DNA from: JAGNLA01 sp964639885
Lineage (GTDB): Bacteria; Caldisericota; Caldisericia; JAAYUI01
Direction: 5' to 3'
Assembly: GCA_964639885.1 (NCBI GenBank)
Contig: CAZXEH010000041.1
Span: forward strand, 1-7,938
DNA length: 7,938 bases
Position 1 is the first letter of the stretch, and each line of letters opens with the position of its first letter. The translations under genes and the position numbers were made by a program. The notes under the pieces were generated by a model. It saw only the letters and a program-made list of their open reading frames with translations. It had not been told where the DNA came from and did not search any database. Shown here piece after piece: positions 7,901 through 7,938 of the stretch.

Positions 7901-7938
7901 TCGACAAGCTGGGTTTCCATGCCGCCACGAGTTCTCCA
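4924..7938 (-). CDS. Large modular surface protein: N-terminal DY/G repeats, invasin-like domain, tandem Big_2-like Ig repeats, C-terminal stalk domain (5' partial)
   Basis: The frame is open to the right edge. The ATG at 7920 has no well-spaced RBS or signal peptide and sits next to a structured repeat, so the real start is upstream; 1004 residues are visible (numbered from base 7938). In order: two short motifs of the form DY...G.I.F...I.ADY at about 18-47 and 118-149; a region of unclear fold to about 280; an invasin-like Big_1 domain at about 281-382 (ATAGQATSIVAQLMADSNG, QTNDQGLASVVLNLSATAG); four Big_2-like Ig repeats at about 399-736, each opening with a [ID][TD][KR]I.[IV][TV]P signature and carrying QxFTAxAxD and FTW strands; an Ig-like domain at 737-826 (VPPTITLVNPPANG, TVNGIPATVN); and a stalk domain at 828-1004 (RTMIPMRTLVEEIYGKQV). 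No catalytic motif is visible, so a structural or adhesive extracellular role is likely. The mRNA ends at the hairpin 14 bases past the stop. Confidence 0.9.
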   Translation of the reverse strand, partial: WRTRGGMETQLVEYNCADYEMDLPSGMVRFRRALRPYEIVLADYKYAPSKTALGSDLDPCKTVAHKDEHVYVDTQRGIGKLLHYPAVDPKIDPLNYCFRLWRAPMIDPKNPYLLREGSDYTINYQTGEIIFSAHVVTEGDIITADYDTFEEVAGESLVEAISTGITQAQCSSPVIPESYTIYRAVALRSAPQIRITGGAYGWQIVFTTPVDVAVDPDNDPTTPDVIMTLNRPGRQFGASSKGAVRNPEKAGNYQLWVQTSQEQTPILSDPYEIIANKDLKQAKLNIISPQIAPQLDTDPPCACKDALATAGQATSIVAQLMADSNGLPNTYVRFEIVSTVNPPSAFSSPNLVQTNDQGLASVVLNLSATAGVTTVKVYLQDDPSICRCININTGPAIAITKIVVTPGPTVALTPNSQQLFTAQAFDAQGAAIPGVTFTWQADLGTINQNGLYTAPMDPGVTAHVYARASGKEGMTTVSVMTRPDRIQITPQSAVIATGSQQKFTAQAYDSMNNPMNAPITWTVEPAALGTFASDGTFTAGSIEGTGTVKACSAGMCGTATITVKRASDIDRIEIVPASVTMNIGGTTQFTAKAYDKNNYEIQGASFTWSVNPPTTGTISSTGLFIAAQPGISVITVQSGTKFASAVANIVQVTKIELTPAVVKLAQGTVQTFTAVAYTSTGAPVSNVTFTWEVQPPTLGTISNGTFIATGTPGSVGAVIAKAFGLSGMAQVTIEAVDNVPPTITLVNPPANGTSVPTSMAYQIEIKVADANGISEVTVNGIPATVNAAGNYVATIQINSGSNTVVIRAKDNSSAKNVVEQTLTIIGSCPRILVVNVGSQQGTLTDKCGTATVQNLTAVTDIINNSTMVGFRDLGEKLFGGTVSYTTNANGSVKDVTIKFTKSNGDMVSITCVIGEKLAQITTLPVNGGAPTQKVITMPSAPIIVSATNKAGSKNIYTKNIGRTMIPMRTLVEEIYGKQVVVNGATVNTVNWTSNSQPITFTIIP
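4927..5457 (-). other. C-terminal copper-amine-oxidase-N-like (stalk) domain of the second surface protein
   Basis: The last 177 residues follow the same two-lobed plan as the C-terminus of the first gene. The first lobe is MVGFRDLGEKLFGGTVSY with the strands DVTIKFT and MVSITCVIGEKLAQI. The second lobe is RTMIPMRTLVEEIYGKQV followed by VNWTSNSQPITFTIIP. It is more divergent than the first gene's copy: YGKQV stands where LGA.V is usual, and there is an extra insertion (VVNGATVNT). It carries three cysteines (in SCPRI, DKCGT, ITCVI). It again forms the extreme C-terminus. Confidence 0.75.
5731..6744 (-). repeat. Four tandem Big_2-like Ig repeats (about 83-85 residues each)
   Basis: Approximate units on the minus strand are 6744-6496, 6492-6244, 6234-5986 and 5985-5731. 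They abut almost directly. Each has an opening strand (ITKIVVTP, PDRIQITP, IDRIEIVP, VTKIELTP), a middle strand (QLFTAQAFD, QKFTAQAYD, TQFTAKAYD, QTFTAVAYT), a FTW or ITW core strand, and a LGTI/LGTF/TGTI turn followed by GLY/GTF/GLF. Nucleotide identity is mostly lost, though GCCTGCGCAGT on the plus strand recurs at 6419-6429 and 6668-6678. Such arrays usually act as spacers or adhesive rods. Confidence 0.85.
7492..7887 (-). repeat. Pair of short DY-G-F-ADY motifs in the N-terminal part of the second surface protein
   Basis: Residues 18-47 (DYEMDLPSGMVRFRRAL, then EIVLADYKY) and 118-149 (DYTINYQTGEIIFSAHV, then DIITADYDTF) share the pattern DY-x5-G-x-[IV]-x-F ending in [IL]xADY, about 100 residues apart. 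The second is preceded by NPYLLREGSDY. This reads like the beta-hairpin repeat 'L.+G.DY.ID...G.I.F' found in several large bacterial surface and secretion proteins. I do not assign a named family. Confidence 0.5.

Noticed and set aside
7918..7920. ATG at 7920 as the true start of the second large gene
   Set aside because: The frame stays open to the window edge, the only GGAG is 13 bases upstream, and no signal peptide follows although the protein is clearly exported.

Overview
The window holds the ends of two very large genes for modular, exported cell-surface proteins. A short AT-rich intergenic stretch with one small orphan gene lies between them. There are no RNA genes, mobile elements, CRISPR arrays or metabolic genes. 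Both large genes run off the window edges, so their N-termini and any signal peptides cannot be seen.

Layout: (1) bases 2-4270, plus strand, is the C-terminal 1422 residues of a mosaic protein. It carries NHL propeller repeats, Ig-like domains, a thioredoxin-fold/Omp28-like module with a WCQYC motif, more beta-sandwich domains including one cohesin-like domain, and a C-terminal copper-amine-oxidase-N-like 'stalk' domain. A strong intrinsic terminator follows at 4295-4329. (2) Bases 4342-4752, minus strand, is a 136-residue protein I do not recognise. It has a good ribosome binding site, a plausible promoter and a 5'-UTR inverted repeat, and is convergent with gene 1. (3) A near-symmetric terminator at 4879-4909 closes gene 3. 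(4) Bases 4924-7938, minus strand, is the C-terminal 1004 residues of a second surface protein. It has two short 'DY...G.I.F...ADY' repeats, an invasin-like (Big_1) domain, four tandem Big_2-like Ig repeats, one further Ig-like domain and again a C-terminal stalk domain.

The two proteins share almost no internal architecture apart from Ig-like folds, yet both end in the same type of domain. My inference is that this domain serves a common envelope role such as anchoring, display or assembly. The many cysteines, several in closely spaced pairs, fit oxidised extracytoplasmic proteins. The organism is a bacterium I cannot place. Stalk-domain proteins combined with NHL and Big domains are common in anaerobic Gram-positive and deep-branching lineages (Firmicutes, Caldisericota and similar), while the Omp28-like module is best known from Bacteroidetes. 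Arginine codons are mostly AGA/AGG although the genes are of moderate GC. The taxonomic remark is inference only.
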